The notes under the pieces were generated by a model. That model was not told the origin of the DNA. It searched no databases and saw only the letters and a program-made list of their open reading frames with translations. This document shows positions 1 through 6,021 of a stretch of DNA of 13,237 nucleotides, piece after piece. The stretch comes from Bacillota bacterium. GTDB lineage: Bacteria; Bacillota; UBA4882; JAAYXC01. Location of the stretch: assembly GCA_012516115.1 (NCBI GenBank), contig JAAYXC010000097.1, positions 1 through 13,237 of the forward strand, given 5' to 3'. Position 1 is the stretch's first letter. Each line of letters begins with the position of its first letter. The translations under genes and the position numbers were made by a program.

Positions 1-987
1 CTTGTGGGATTGCCCAGGAAATTATCCCCCCGGGTCCTTTTGGCCGCCTGGTTGGCCGGGAAGGGCCTTTTAACCGCCTTATGTTTAATCAAGCGGTTCC
101 GGCCCGATCTGGTGGTGGGGACCGGGGGATATGTTTGCGGGCCGGTGGTCCTGGCCGCCGTGCTCTGCGGAGTGCCCAGCGCCATCCAGGAACAGAACGC
201 CTTCCCCGGGCTGACCAATCGTCTTTTGGGACGTCTGGTCCGGCGGGTCTTTTTAGGTTATGAAGAAGCAGCCCGTTATTTCCCTCCCGCCAAGATCATG
301 GTCACGGGTAATCCCATCCGCCGGGACATCCTGGGCGTCGAAAGGGTGGCGGCGGCGGGAAGACTCGGATTGGATCCTGCTCTCACGACGATCCTGGTCA
401 TGGGGGCGAGTCAAGGGGCCCGCAGTTTAAACGAAGCCCTCTTGACCTGTCTACCCCGGCTTCTACTGCAACCGCGCCTGCAGGTCCTCCACATCGCCGG
501 GCGTCGGAATTACGAGACGGTCCAGGAAGCCCTGGCCCACCTTCGTCTCCCGCCGGCCATGGCCGCCCGGGTGGTGGTGGCGCCGTACATTTATAATATA
601 GCGGACGCTTACGCCGTGGCCGATCTGGTCGTCTCCCGGGCCGGGGCCATCAGCCTGGCGGAGATGACCGCGCGCGGACTACCCTTGATCCTCGTCCCGT
701 TTCCGTACGCAGCCGCCGACCATCAAGTCTTTAACGCCCGGGCCCTGGAGGCCAAAGGGGCGGCCAGAGTGATCCTGGATCGTGAACTGGACGGCGAAAG
801 ACTTTACCGGGAGATCGCGGTTCTCTTACGTGACCCTTCCCGGCTGGTCCGGATGCGACGGGCCAGCCAGGCCTGTGGTCGGCCGGAGGCCACCGAGAAG
901 ATCGTCACCGGATTAATGGATTTGTTGGATCGAAGAAGGACGTCTTTTTCATCAACACCATCGGGGACAAGCCCGGGCGACCGGTAG
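1..987 (+). CDS. murG: MurG, lipid II-forming GlcNAc transferase (5' end outside window)
   Basis: MurG transfers N-acetylglucosamine from UDP-GlcNAc to lipid I, making lipid II on the cytoplasmic face of the membrane. The reading frame is open from base 1. The first residues seen (GLPRKLSP) normally lie about 65 residues into MurG, so the N-terminal glycine-rich loop is outside the window and the GTG at base 4 is not a real start. Family signatures present are GTGGYVCGPVVLAA, QEQNAFPGLTNRLL, the donor-side loop MGASQGARSLN (an Ala where GGSQGA is usual) and the UDP-GlcNAc-binding stretch SRAGAISLAEM followed by PFPYAAADHQVFNA. The C-terminus ends in a short Ser/Thr/Pro tail after the normal fold. 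Next is murA after 100 bases, not the common murC or murB. The identification is firm; only the true start is unknown. Confidence 0.95.
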   Translation, partial: LVGLPRKLSPRVLLAAWLAGKGLLTALCLIKRFRPDLVVGTGGYVCGPVVLAAVLCGVPSAIQEQNAFPGLTNRLLGRLVRRVFLGYEEAARYFPPAKIMVTGNPIRRDILGVERVAAAGRLGLDPALTTILVMGASQGARSLNEALLTCLPRLLLQPRLQVLHIAGRRNYETVQEALAHLRLPPAMAARVVVAPYIYNIADAYAVADLVVSRAGAISLAEMTARGLPLILVPFPYAAADHQVFNARALEAKGAARVILDRELDGERLYREIAVLLRDPSRLVRMRRASQACGRPEATEKIVTGLMDLLDRRRTSFSSTPSGTSPGDR

Positions 988-1034
988 GTAACCGGGCCGT
1001 GCCTCCTGCATATGATGGCTAGCGTCCCCTCGTT

Positions 1035-1060
1035 GGCCGTTCCTCGAACGGAGAACGGCC
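1035..1060 (+). promoter_or_regulatory. Two mutually exclusive hairpins in the murG-murA gap
   Basis: GGCCGTTC (1035-1042) pairs perfectly with GAACGGCC (1053-1060) across a 10-nt loop. The same left arm, CCGTTC (1037-1042), can instead pair with GAACGG (1046-1051) across a 3-nt loop. The element ends 13 bases before the murA Shine-Dalgarno sequence GGAGG (1074-1078). No T-run follows, so it is not a standard intrinsic terminator. A role in RNA processing or in modulating murA translation is only inference. Confidence 0.4.
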
Positions 1061-1087
1061 GGGTCGGTAACCTGGAGGTGTCTTGGC

Positions 1088-2353
1088 ATGGAAAGGTTGG
1101 TCATTCGGGGAGGGCGGCGTCTGGCGGGAACCGTCCGGACCAGCGGGGCGAAGAATGCGGTATTGAAACTCATGGCCGCCTCCATCCTGGCCAACGAGCC
1201 GTGCTTGATCCGAAACGTGCCCCGCAAGATCAGCGATGTGGAGGTCATGATCGGCGTCTTGCGCGGGCTCGGCGTCAAGGTGGACTGGGAGGATCCCACC
1301 AGCCTGCGCCTCGATCCCCGGGGCGAGCTCGGTTTCCATGCCCCCGATGAACTGGTACGGGAAATGCGGGCTTCGATCCAGGTCATCGGTCCCCTCCTCG
1401 GGCGCGTGGGCCACGCTCGGGTCTATCAACCGGGGGGTTGTGTGATCGGACAGCGGCCCATCGACCTTCACCTCAAGGGTTTTGCCGCCCAGGGCGCCGA
1501 GGTGAGGGAGGAGCACGGTTACATCGAGGTCATCGGGGAGAAATTGCAAGGGGCCGAAATACATCTCGATTTCCCCAGCGTGGGAGCGACGGAAAACATT
1601 ATGGCCGCGGCCATTCTGGCCGAAGGGACCACGATTATCAGGAACGCGGCCAAGGAACCGGAGATCATCGAGGAACAGAATTTTTACAACCGCCTGGGGG
1701 CCCGCATAAGGGGCGCGGGAACGGACACGATCCGGATCGACGGCGTGGAAAGTTTGAACCATCGAGAGATCGATTATAGTGTCATTCCGGATCGGATCGA
1801 GGTGGGGACCTTCATGATCGCCGCGGCCTTGACCGGCGGAGATGTGACGGTCCAGGATGTCATTCCCGAACACGTGGAGGCGATCTCGGCCAAACTCCGG
1901 GAGATCGGGGCCGAGGTCACCCGCGGCGAGGATTCCCTTCGCGTCCTCGGCCGCGGTCGGCCCAAGGCGGTGGACGTCACCGTCCTGCCTTATCCCGGTT
2001 TTCCCACCGATCTTCAATCGCCCATGGCCGCCCTCCTTTCCGTCGCCGACGGGACGAGCATCATCACCGATCACGTTTTCGAGGCGCGTTTCCGCTACGT
2101 GGACGAACTCCTCCGGATGGGGGCCAACATCCGGGTCGAAGGACGGAGCGCCATCGTCAAGGGGGTGCCCCGGCTCTCTGGGGCGGAGGTCGTGGCGCCG
2201 GATCTGCGGGGGGGAGCGGCGTTGGTTCTGGCCGGGCTGGTGGCGGAAGGGGAGACGACCATTTATGGGACCAAGCACATCGACCGTGGCTACGAAGAGA
2301 TCGAACGAAAATTCCAAGGGATCGGGGCGGAGATAGAACGCGTTATTGACTAA
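1088..2353 (+). CDS. murA: MurA, UDP-GlcNAc 1-carboxyvinyltransferase
   Basis: MurA carries out the first committed step of peptidoglycan synthesis in the cytoplasm, adding the enolpyruvyl group of PEP to UDP-GlcNAc. The 421-residue product has the usual family length. Residues 20-23 (GAKN) contain the conserved Lys22. The active-site loop QPGGCVIGQRPIDLHL carries Cys118, equivalent to E. coli Cys115, the fosfomycin target, so sensitivity is expected by family knowledge. The C-terminal half has the expected second repeat of the inside-out alpha/beta barrel (FPTDLQSPMAALL, DLRGGAALVLAGL). The ATG is chosen for its Shine-Dalgarno sequence GGAGG at 1074-1078, 9 bases upstream, and for alignment with the family N-terminus (MERLVIRGG). 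Bacillota often have two MurA paralogues; one window cannot say which this is. The stop codon overlaps the -35 box of the rplU promoter. Confidence 0.97.
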   Translation: MERLVIRGGRRLAGTVRTSGAKNAVLKLMAASILANEPCLIRNVPRKISDVEVMIGVLRGLGVKVDWEDPTSLRLDPRGELGFHAPDELVREMRASIQVIGPLLGRVGHARVYQPGGCVIGQRPIDLHLKGFAAQGAEVREEHGYIEVIGEKLQGAEIHLDFPSVGATENIMAAAILAEGTTIIRNAAKEPEIIEEQNFYNRLGARIRGAGTDTIRIDGVESLNHREIDYSVIPDRIEVGTFMIAAALTGGDVTVQDVIPEHVEAISAKLREIGAEVTRGEDSLRVLGRGRPKAVDVTVLPYPGFPTDLQSPMAALLSVADGTSIITDHVFEARFRYVDELLRMGANIRVEGRSAIVKGVPRLSGAEVVAPDLRGGAALVLAGLVAEGETTIYGTKHIDRGYEEIERKFQGIGAEIERVID

Positions 2354-2374
2354 GCCCATCCTTGTTGTTATAAT
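2346..2374 (+). promoter_or_regulatory. Near-consensus sigma-A promoter for rplU-rpmA
   Basis: The -35 box TTGACT (2346-2351) is separated by exactly 17 bases from a perfect -10 box TATAAT (2369-2374). A TG one base upstream of the -10 (2366-2367) makes it an extended -10. The -35 includes the first T of the murA stop codon. The predicted start point is about 2381, giving a leader of roughly 95 nt before the rplU start codon. The fit to consensus suggests very high expression, as expected for ribosomal protein genes. No start point has been measured. Confidence 0.85.
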
Positions 2375-2452
2375 CGTTGGCGTGATGTCTAAACTCGTCC
2401 GCTCGGGCCGGGCTATAAACTCCTTTTCGTAGGATGCCTTGGCACGGCGCGA

Positions 2453-2477
2453 CTCCCATGGGAGGTGCGGGGAACTG
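2453..2477 (+). promoter_or_regulatory. rplU ribosome-binding site inside a palindrome, with CTG start
   Basis: The 12-nt perfect palindrome CTCCCATGGGAG (2453-2464) contains most of the Shine-Dalgarno sequence GGGAGG (2460-2465). Nine bases separate that motif from CTG at 2475-2477. In RNA, CUCC/GGAG with a CAUG loop would pair with the ribosome-binding site and could hide it. This could give regulation of L21, or the weak stem may simply melt. The Shine-Dalgarno spacing is what selects CTG as the start codon. Confidence 0.5.
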
Positions 2478-2792
2478 TACGCGATCATCAAAACGGGAGG
2501 CAAACAATTACGGGTTGAGCCCGGCCAGACGGTGAAGGTGGAAAAACTCTCTGCCCAGAAAGGGGAGACGGTGGAATTCACCGAAGTGCTCCTCGCCGGG
2601 GGCGAAGGCGAATTATACATCGGACGTCCCTTCGTCACCGGGGCCAGAGTGTGGGGCAAGGTGCTCGGCACGGGCAAAGGCCGCAAGATCCTGGTCTTTC
2701 ATTATAAGCCCAAGAAGAACATCCGGCGGCGAAGAGGGCATCGCCAACCGTTCACCATGGTCCGCATCGAGGCCATTGAGGTCTCTTCCTGA
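2475..2792 (+). CDS. rplU: 50S ribosomal protein L21 (bL21), CTG start
   Basis: bL21 is a 50S subunit protein that binds 23S rRNA. The product begins YAIIKTGGKQLRVEPGQ, which matches the near-universal bL21 start MYAIIKTGGKQ if the preceding codon, CTG at 2475, encodes the initiator Met. That gives 105 residues, very close to the usual 103. A GGGAGG motif ends 9 bases upstream. The only ordinary in-frame start above it, TTG at 2439, would add a 12-residue N-terminus (MARRDSHGRCGE) unlike the family and has only a short AGGA four bases away. The Lys/Arg-rich C-terminal part (HYKPKKNIRRRRGHRQPFTMVRIEAI) is typical of L21. The gene is co-transcribed with rpmA 41 bases downstream. Identity is certain; the start is well supported but unproven. 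Confidence 0.93.
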   Translation: MYAIIKTGGKQLRVEPGQTVKVEKLSAQKGETVEFTEVLLAGGEGELYIGRPFVTGARVWGKVLGTGKGRKILVFHYKPKKNIRRRRGHRQPFTMVRIEAIEVSS

Positions 2793-2833
2793 GTTTCCTC
2801 GCCGATGAATGGGTTAAAAGGGAGGGAGAAGCT

Positions 2834-3112
2834 TTGGCACACAAAAAGGGCGTAGGTAGTTCACGTAACGGACGCGACAGCGCCGGTAAGAGGCTCGGCG
2901 TGAAGAGATACGACGGCCAATTCGTCCGGGCCGGTTCGATCCTGGTCCGCCAGCGCGGGACCAGGGTCCATCCCGGTTTGAACGTGGGCCTGGGCAAGGA
3001 TGACACGCTCTTCGCCAAGATCGACGGTTACGTAGAGTTCCACCGAATAGGCCATTCCGGCCTGAGGCGAGTGGATGTCCATCCGGAGAAGCCGGCCCTG
3101 GTCGGCGCCTGA
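2834..3112 (+). CDS. rpmA: 50S ribosomal protein L27 (bL27), unextended N-terminus
   Basis: bL27 sits near the peptidyl-transferase centre of the 50S subunit, where its N-terminal tail reaches toward the P-site tRNA. The 92-residue product opens MAHKKGVGSSRNGRDS, the mature form. It lacks the roughly 9-residue extension ending in FF-A that many Bacillota carry and that the protease Prp removes. The rest (GVKRYDGQFVRAGSILVRQRG, HPGLNVGLGKDDTLFA) is canonical. The start is TTG, with a purine-rich Shine-Dalgarno sequence GGGAGGGAG just upstream (about 2820-2828). Only 41 bases lie between rplU and rpmA, so the ysxB/prp gene usually found there in Bacillota is absent, in keeping with the short L27. 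A hairpin follows 25 bases after the stop. Confidence 0.97.
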   Translation: MAHKKGVGSSRNGRDSAGKRLGVKRYDGQFVRAGSILVRQRGTRVHPGLNVGLGKDDTLFAKIDGYVEFHRIGHSGLRRVDVHPEKPALVGA

Positions 3113-3137
3113 GCGCAAGCGAAGTTTACGTCGATGT

Positions 3138-3157
3138 AGACCGCCGCGAGGCGGTCT
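3138..3157 (+). terminator. GNRA-capped hairpin downstream of rpmA, probable weak terminator
   Basis: AGACCGCC (3138-3145) and GGCGGTCT (3150-3157) form a perfect 8-bp stem closed by a GCGA tetraloop of the stable GNRA class. The following bases (TCTCATT) are only moderately T-rich, so termination is likely to be partial or factor-assisted. Its position 25 bases after rpmA suits the end of the rplU-rpmA transcript. Read-through into obgE is plausible because no promoter is evident in 3113-3270. Confidence 0.5.
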
Positions 3158-3214
3158 TCTCATTACGCCTGGCCTCACCGGTCGCCCATCGGACGGAAAA
3201 ACTCATCCTCCGGT

Positions 3215-3228
3215 TCCACCGCGGTGGA
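3215..3228 (+). repeat. Perfect 14-nt palindrome upstream of obgE
   Basis: TCCACCGCGGTGGA is its own reverse complement and lies 42 bases before the obgE start. It could be a DNA-binding site for a dimeric protein or a short RNA hairpin. No promoter elements are visible beside it, and in GC-rich DNA a palindrome of this size can arise by chance. No function is assigned. Confidence 0.35.
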
Positions 3229-3270
3229 GCGGGAATTAAGATATTGAAACCCTTTAGCGAGGTGCGGACC

Positions 3271-4530
3271 TTGTTCCTCGATCTGGTGCGGATCAAGGTT
3301 GCGGCCGGCCGGGGTGGCGACGGCGCGGTCAGTTTTCGACGGGAAAAGTACGTACCACGGGGTGGTCCCGATGGAGGAGACGGCGGCCGTGGCGGTGACG
3401 TGCTTCTCGTCGTCCGGGAGGATCTTTCCACTCTTTCGGCCTATCGTTTTGAGAAAAACTTCCGTGCCGGGGACGGCGTCCGTGGTGGTCCGGCCGGCCG
3501 GACCGGAGCTGACGGCCGTGATTGCGTCCTGGCCGTGCCACCGGGGACCGTGGTCCGTGAGGCGGAGACCGGCACGGTCCTGGCCGATCTGGTGGAACCG
3601 GGGAGCACGATCGTGGTGGCCAGGGGTGGCCGCGGCGGTCGGGGCAACGCGCGTTTTGCCACGCCGACCCGCAAGGCTCCGCGCTTCGCCGAACGGGGTG
3701 AACCTGGAGAAGCCAGGGTTCTCGAGTTGGAATTGCGTCTTCTGGCCGATGTGGGGCTGGTGGGGTTACCGAACGCGGGCAAGTCCAGTCTCCTCGCCCG
3801 GGTTTCGGCGGCGAGGCCTAAAGTGGCCGCTTATCCCTTCACCACCCTTACCCCGGTCCTGGGGGTGGTGGAGATGGAAGAGACCGCCTTCGTCTTGGCC
3901 GATCTGCCGGGGCTGATCGCCGGCGCCCATGCCGGTGCCGGCCTGGGCCTTGAGTTCCTTCGTCATGTGGAGCGCACCCGGGTATTGATCCAGGTCATCG
4001 ACGCCGCCGCCACGGACGGGGTCAATCCGGAAGATGCCTTCGTCCAGATCGACGAAGAGCTGCGTCTTTACCGGACCGAGCTTGCCGAAAAGCCCCGCCT
4101 GATCGCCTTGAACAAGATGGACCTTCCCGCCGCCAAACAGGCCGCACCGGCCGTGGCGGAGAAGCTTCGGACCAAAGGTTTTGAAGTTTTTTGTGTCTCG
4201 ACCGCCACCGGGGAAGGGCTCGCTCCCCTCCTTCGCCGGACGGCGGCGCTCCTTCTTACCCTGCCGCGACCCGCCCCTCTTCCGGGGGTTATCTCGCCGG
4301 AACAGATCCCGATGCCCCTTTCCATCGAAAAAGAAGGGGAGGTATGGGTGATCAAGGGCGGCGGAATCGAACGTCGCCTGGCCATGACCGATCTGGGGAA
4401 CGAGGAAGCCCTGCGTTACTGGCAGGGATGGTTGGCCCGGAAGGGCATCCTCGATGCCCTGCGTGAGGCCGGGATCCGACCCGGTGACACGGTTCGCATC
4501 GGGGAGACCGAGTGGACCTGGGAAGACTAA
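3271..4530 (+). CDS. obgE: ObgE/CgtA, ribosome-assembly GTPase
   Basis: Obg is an essential GTPase that associates with the 50S subunit late in assembly and links ribosome state to stress responses. The 419-residue product has three parts. The glycine-rich Obg fold is at about residues 1-158, with many GGxGG turns such as GGPDGGDGGRGG. The GTPase domain has the P-loop GLPNAGKSS (Lys171), DLPG (211-214) and NKMD (281-284). The C-terminal OCT domain is at about 345-419 (IKGGGIERRLAMTDL, ending in TEWTWED). TTG at 3271 is chosen because it gives the family N-terminus MFLDLVRIKVAAG and has GAGGTG six bases upstream (3259-3264). An in-frame TTG at 3244 would add nine residues not typical of the family. 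Obg next to rplU-rpmA is a widely conserved arrangement. Confidence 0.96.
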   Translation: MFLDLVRIKVAAGRGGDGAVSFRREKYVPRGGPDGGDGGRGGDVLLVVREDLSTLSAYRFEKNFRAGDGVRGGPAGRTGADGRDCVLAVPPGTVVREAETGTVLADLVEPGSTIVVARGGRGGRGNARFATPTRKAPRFAERGEPGEARVLELELRLLADVGLVGLPNAGKSSLLARVSAARPKVAAYPFTTLTPVLGVVEMEETAFVLADLPGLIAGAHAGAGLGLEFLRHVERTRVLIQVIDAAATDGVNPEDAFVQIDEELRLYRTELAEKPRLIALNKMDLPAAKQAAPAVAEKLRTKGFEVFCVSTATGEGLAPLLRRTAALLLTLPRPAPLPGVISPEQIPMPLSIEKEGEVWVIKGGGIERRLAMTDLGNEEALRYWQGWLARKGILDALREAGIRPGDTVRIGETEWTWED

Positions 4531-4560
4531 CCACCATCCGGGACGAAAGGGGGATGCCGC

Positions 4561-5370
4561 GTGGTACGAACCCGGCCCGTGGAAGAGGCCGATACGGTTC
4601 AGGCGGTGGCGCGTGCTTTGACCATCCTGGAAGGCTTGGCCCAGGCGGGCGGGCCCGTGGGCCTTTCCGAGCTTGCCCAACGGGTCGGCCTTAAATTGAC
4701 CACGACCCATCGTCTCCTTTCCACTCTGGTGGCCTGTGGGTTCGCCGAACAGGAACCCATCACCCAGCGTTACCGTCTGGGCATCAAGGCCCTGGAGATC
4801 GGGAATGCCGCCCTGGCCTCGGCGGATCTCCGCACCGTGGCGCGGCCCTATCTCCGTGAACTGGTGGATCGGTTGAACGAAACGGCCAACCTGGCCATCC
4901 TCGACCGCGGGGAGGTCGTCTATATCGACCAGATCGAGGCCAACCAGATCGTCATCGTCAAGATGTTCGCCCGGATCGGCAGTCGGGGTCCGGCCCACTG
5001 TACGGCTTCGGGGAAAGTTCTCTTGGCCGGCCTCCCCGAGGAAGACCTCGTCCTTCTCCTCCGGAAGATGCCTTTGCAACGTTTTACCGAAAAGACCATC
5101 ACCGACCCCGAGCACCTTCTGGCCGAGCTCCGCGCCATCCGTGCGCAGGGATTCTCCCTCGACCGGGGGGAACGGGACGAAGGAGTCTTCTGCGTGGCCG
5201 TACCGGTAAAAAACCATGAAGGTAAGGTCATCGCCGCGGTCAGTATCTCGGCGCCGGCCGTGCGGGCGGACGAAGCGACGGTGGCCACCAGGTTCCTTCC
5301 GGTGGTGAAGTCCGTGGCCGAGGCCATCTCGGCCCGGATGGGGTTTTCGGCCTGTGTGGAACGGAAATGA
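4561..5370 (+). CDS. IclR-family transcriptional regulator
   Basis: This is a 269-residue protein with both IclR-family parts. The N-terminal winged helix-turn-helix spans about residues 10-70 (VQAVARALTILEGLA, LSELAQRVGLKLTTTHRLLSTL). The C-terminal effector-binding domain spans about 85-260 and shows GEVVYIDQIE, the HCTASGKVLLAGLPEEDL segment and the family ending GVFCVAVPVKNHEGKVIAAVSIS. IclR proteins usually bind a small metabolite, often an organic or aromatic acid, and repress or activate neighbouring catabolic genes. No such genes are nearby, so the ligand and target are unknown. The GTG start has AAAGGGGG ending seven bases upstream (4546-4553); the ATG at 4554 is out of frame. It lies 30 bases after obgE with no terminator seen and is probably co-transcribed. 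It sits directly upstream of the rimP promoter, but no clear operator is visible there. Confidence 0.9.
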   Translation: MVRTRPVEEADTVQAVARALTILEGLAQAGGPVGLSELAQRVGLKLTTTHRLLSTLVACGFAEQEPITQRYRLGIKALEIGNAALASADLRTVARPYLRELVDRLNETANLAILDRGEVVYIDQIEANQIVIVKMFARIGSRGPAHCTASGKVLLAGLPEEDLVLLLRKMPLQRFTEKTITDPEHLLAELRAIRAQGFSLDRGERDEGVFCVAVPVKNHEGKVIAAVSISAPAVRADEATVATRFLPVVKSVAEAISARMGFSACVERK

Positions 5371-5402
5371 GGGAAAACGGGGATGGGGATCGCGTTTAAC
5401 TC

Positions 5403-5431
5403 TTGTCAATCGGCCATATGTATGCTAGAAT
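5403..5431 (+). promoter_or_regulatory. Extended -10 promoter of the rimP-nusA-infB operon
   Basis: TTGTCA (5403-5408) and TAGAAT (5426-5431) are separated by exactly 17 bases. A TG one base before the -10 (5423-5424) makes it an extended -10. The predicted start point is near 5438, just before the leader hairpin and about 70 nt ahead of rimP. It is the only strong promoter found upstream of the nine-gene operon in this window. Confidence 0.8.
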
Positions 5432-5445
5432 AATGTGGAGGTTCG

Positions 5446-5473
5446 GAAAGAGTGGGTCGTCACCCACTCTTTC
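5446..5473 (+). promoter_or_regulatory. Leader hairpin of the rimP operon, possible attenuator
   Basis: GAAAGAGTGGGT (5446-5457) pairs perfectly with ACCCACTCTTTC (5462-5473), a 12-bp stem with a CGTC loop, starting about 8 nt after the predicted transcription start. From general knowledge, hairpins built on a GAGTGGG/CCCACTC core precede rimP in many Bacillota and have been proposed as attenuators; I have not checked this by search. The following CGTATTGT is a poor T-tract, so it would be a leaky terminator at best. It could also stabilise the 5' end of the long mRNA. Confidence 0.6.
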
Positions 5474-5506
5474 GTATTGTACCAGGGATAAAGACAGAGG
5501 CGAAAG

Positions 5507-5995
5507 ATGGGTGGTTTTACCGCCATGTCGAAGACTATGGAAAGAATCCGGGTCATTGGAGAGGAAGCCGCCCGCGAGTTCGGCTTTGAGCTCGTTCTGG
5601 TGCAGCTGGTGAAGGAACGCGGACAATGGATCCTCCGGTTCGTCCTCGACAAGCCGGGGGGGATCGGCATCGCCGATTGCGAACGGTTTAGCCGCCGGGT
5701 AGAACCGCTGGTGGAAGCGGTGGATCCGGTACCCCATAGCTATATTCTGGAAGTATCTTCGGCCGGTCTGGACCGTCCCTTATTACGACCCGAAGACTAT
5801 CGTCGCTTTGCCGGCCGGACGATCGATCTCCGGCTTTACGAGCCCGTCGAAGGCCGACGGCGTTTCTCGGCCAAGCTTTTGGGGTTGATGGAAGAAGCGG
5901 AGGGACCGGCGGCGGCGTTGGAGACCGCGGACGGGTATCGCTTAACGGTACCGCTAGGCAAGATCGCCATGGCCAGATTGGTTCCGGAACTGTAA
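5507..5995 (+). CDS. rimP: RimP, 30S ribosome maturation factor
   Basis: RimP binds the free 30S subunit and helps late assembly of its head and central region. The product has 162 residues from ATG 5507. The N-terminal alpha/beta domain includes FELVLVQLVKERGQWILRFV, followed by the diagnostic IADCERFSRRVEPLVEAVDPVPHSYILEVSSAGLDRPL stretch (cited in part: DCERFSRR, LEVSSAGLDRPL). A C-terminal SH3-like barrel covers about residues 95-162. ATG 5507 has AGAGG six bases upstream (5496-5500). ATG 5525 gives MSKTMERIR, closer to many homologues, and cannot be excluded. It is the first gene of the operon, behind a strong promoter and leader hairpin, with nusA beginning 26 bases after its stop. Confidence 0.94.
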   Translation: MGGFTAMSKTMERIRVIGEEAAREFGFELVLVQLVKERGQWILRFVLDKPGGIGIADCERFSRRVEPLVEAVDPVPHSYILEVSSAGLDRPLLRPEDYRRFAGRTIDLRLYEPVEGRRRFSAKLLGLMEEAEGPAAALETADGYRLTVPLGKIAMARLVPEL

Positions 5996-6021
5996 AGGCC
6001 GCGGTATTGGGAGGAGGCAAG

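Noticed and set aside
4..6. GTG at base 4 as the start of murG
   Set aside because: The protein from here begins in the middle of the N-terminal MurG domain, and the frame is open to the window edge.
1019..2686. A 555-codon open frame on the - strand opposite murA and rplU
   Set aside because: It mirrors murA in a GC-rich genome, spans the strong rplU promoter and part of rplU, and its translation is Pro/Gly/His/Asp-rich with no recognisable domain.
2793..2833. A short ATG frame from 2804 as a remnant of prp
   Set aside because: It gives only a handful of codons before running into rpmA out of frame, and shows no similarity to the Prp protease.
3766..5409. A 547-codon open frame on the - strand opposite obgE and the IclR gene
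   Set aside because: It is an antisense shadow caused by codon bias of two well-supported genes; the product shows no family motif.
5421..5432. Imperfect palindrome TATG-CTAG-AATA shape over the rimP -10 box as an IclR operator
   Set aside because: It is explained by the extended -10 sequence itself and is too short and AT-biased to support a binding site.
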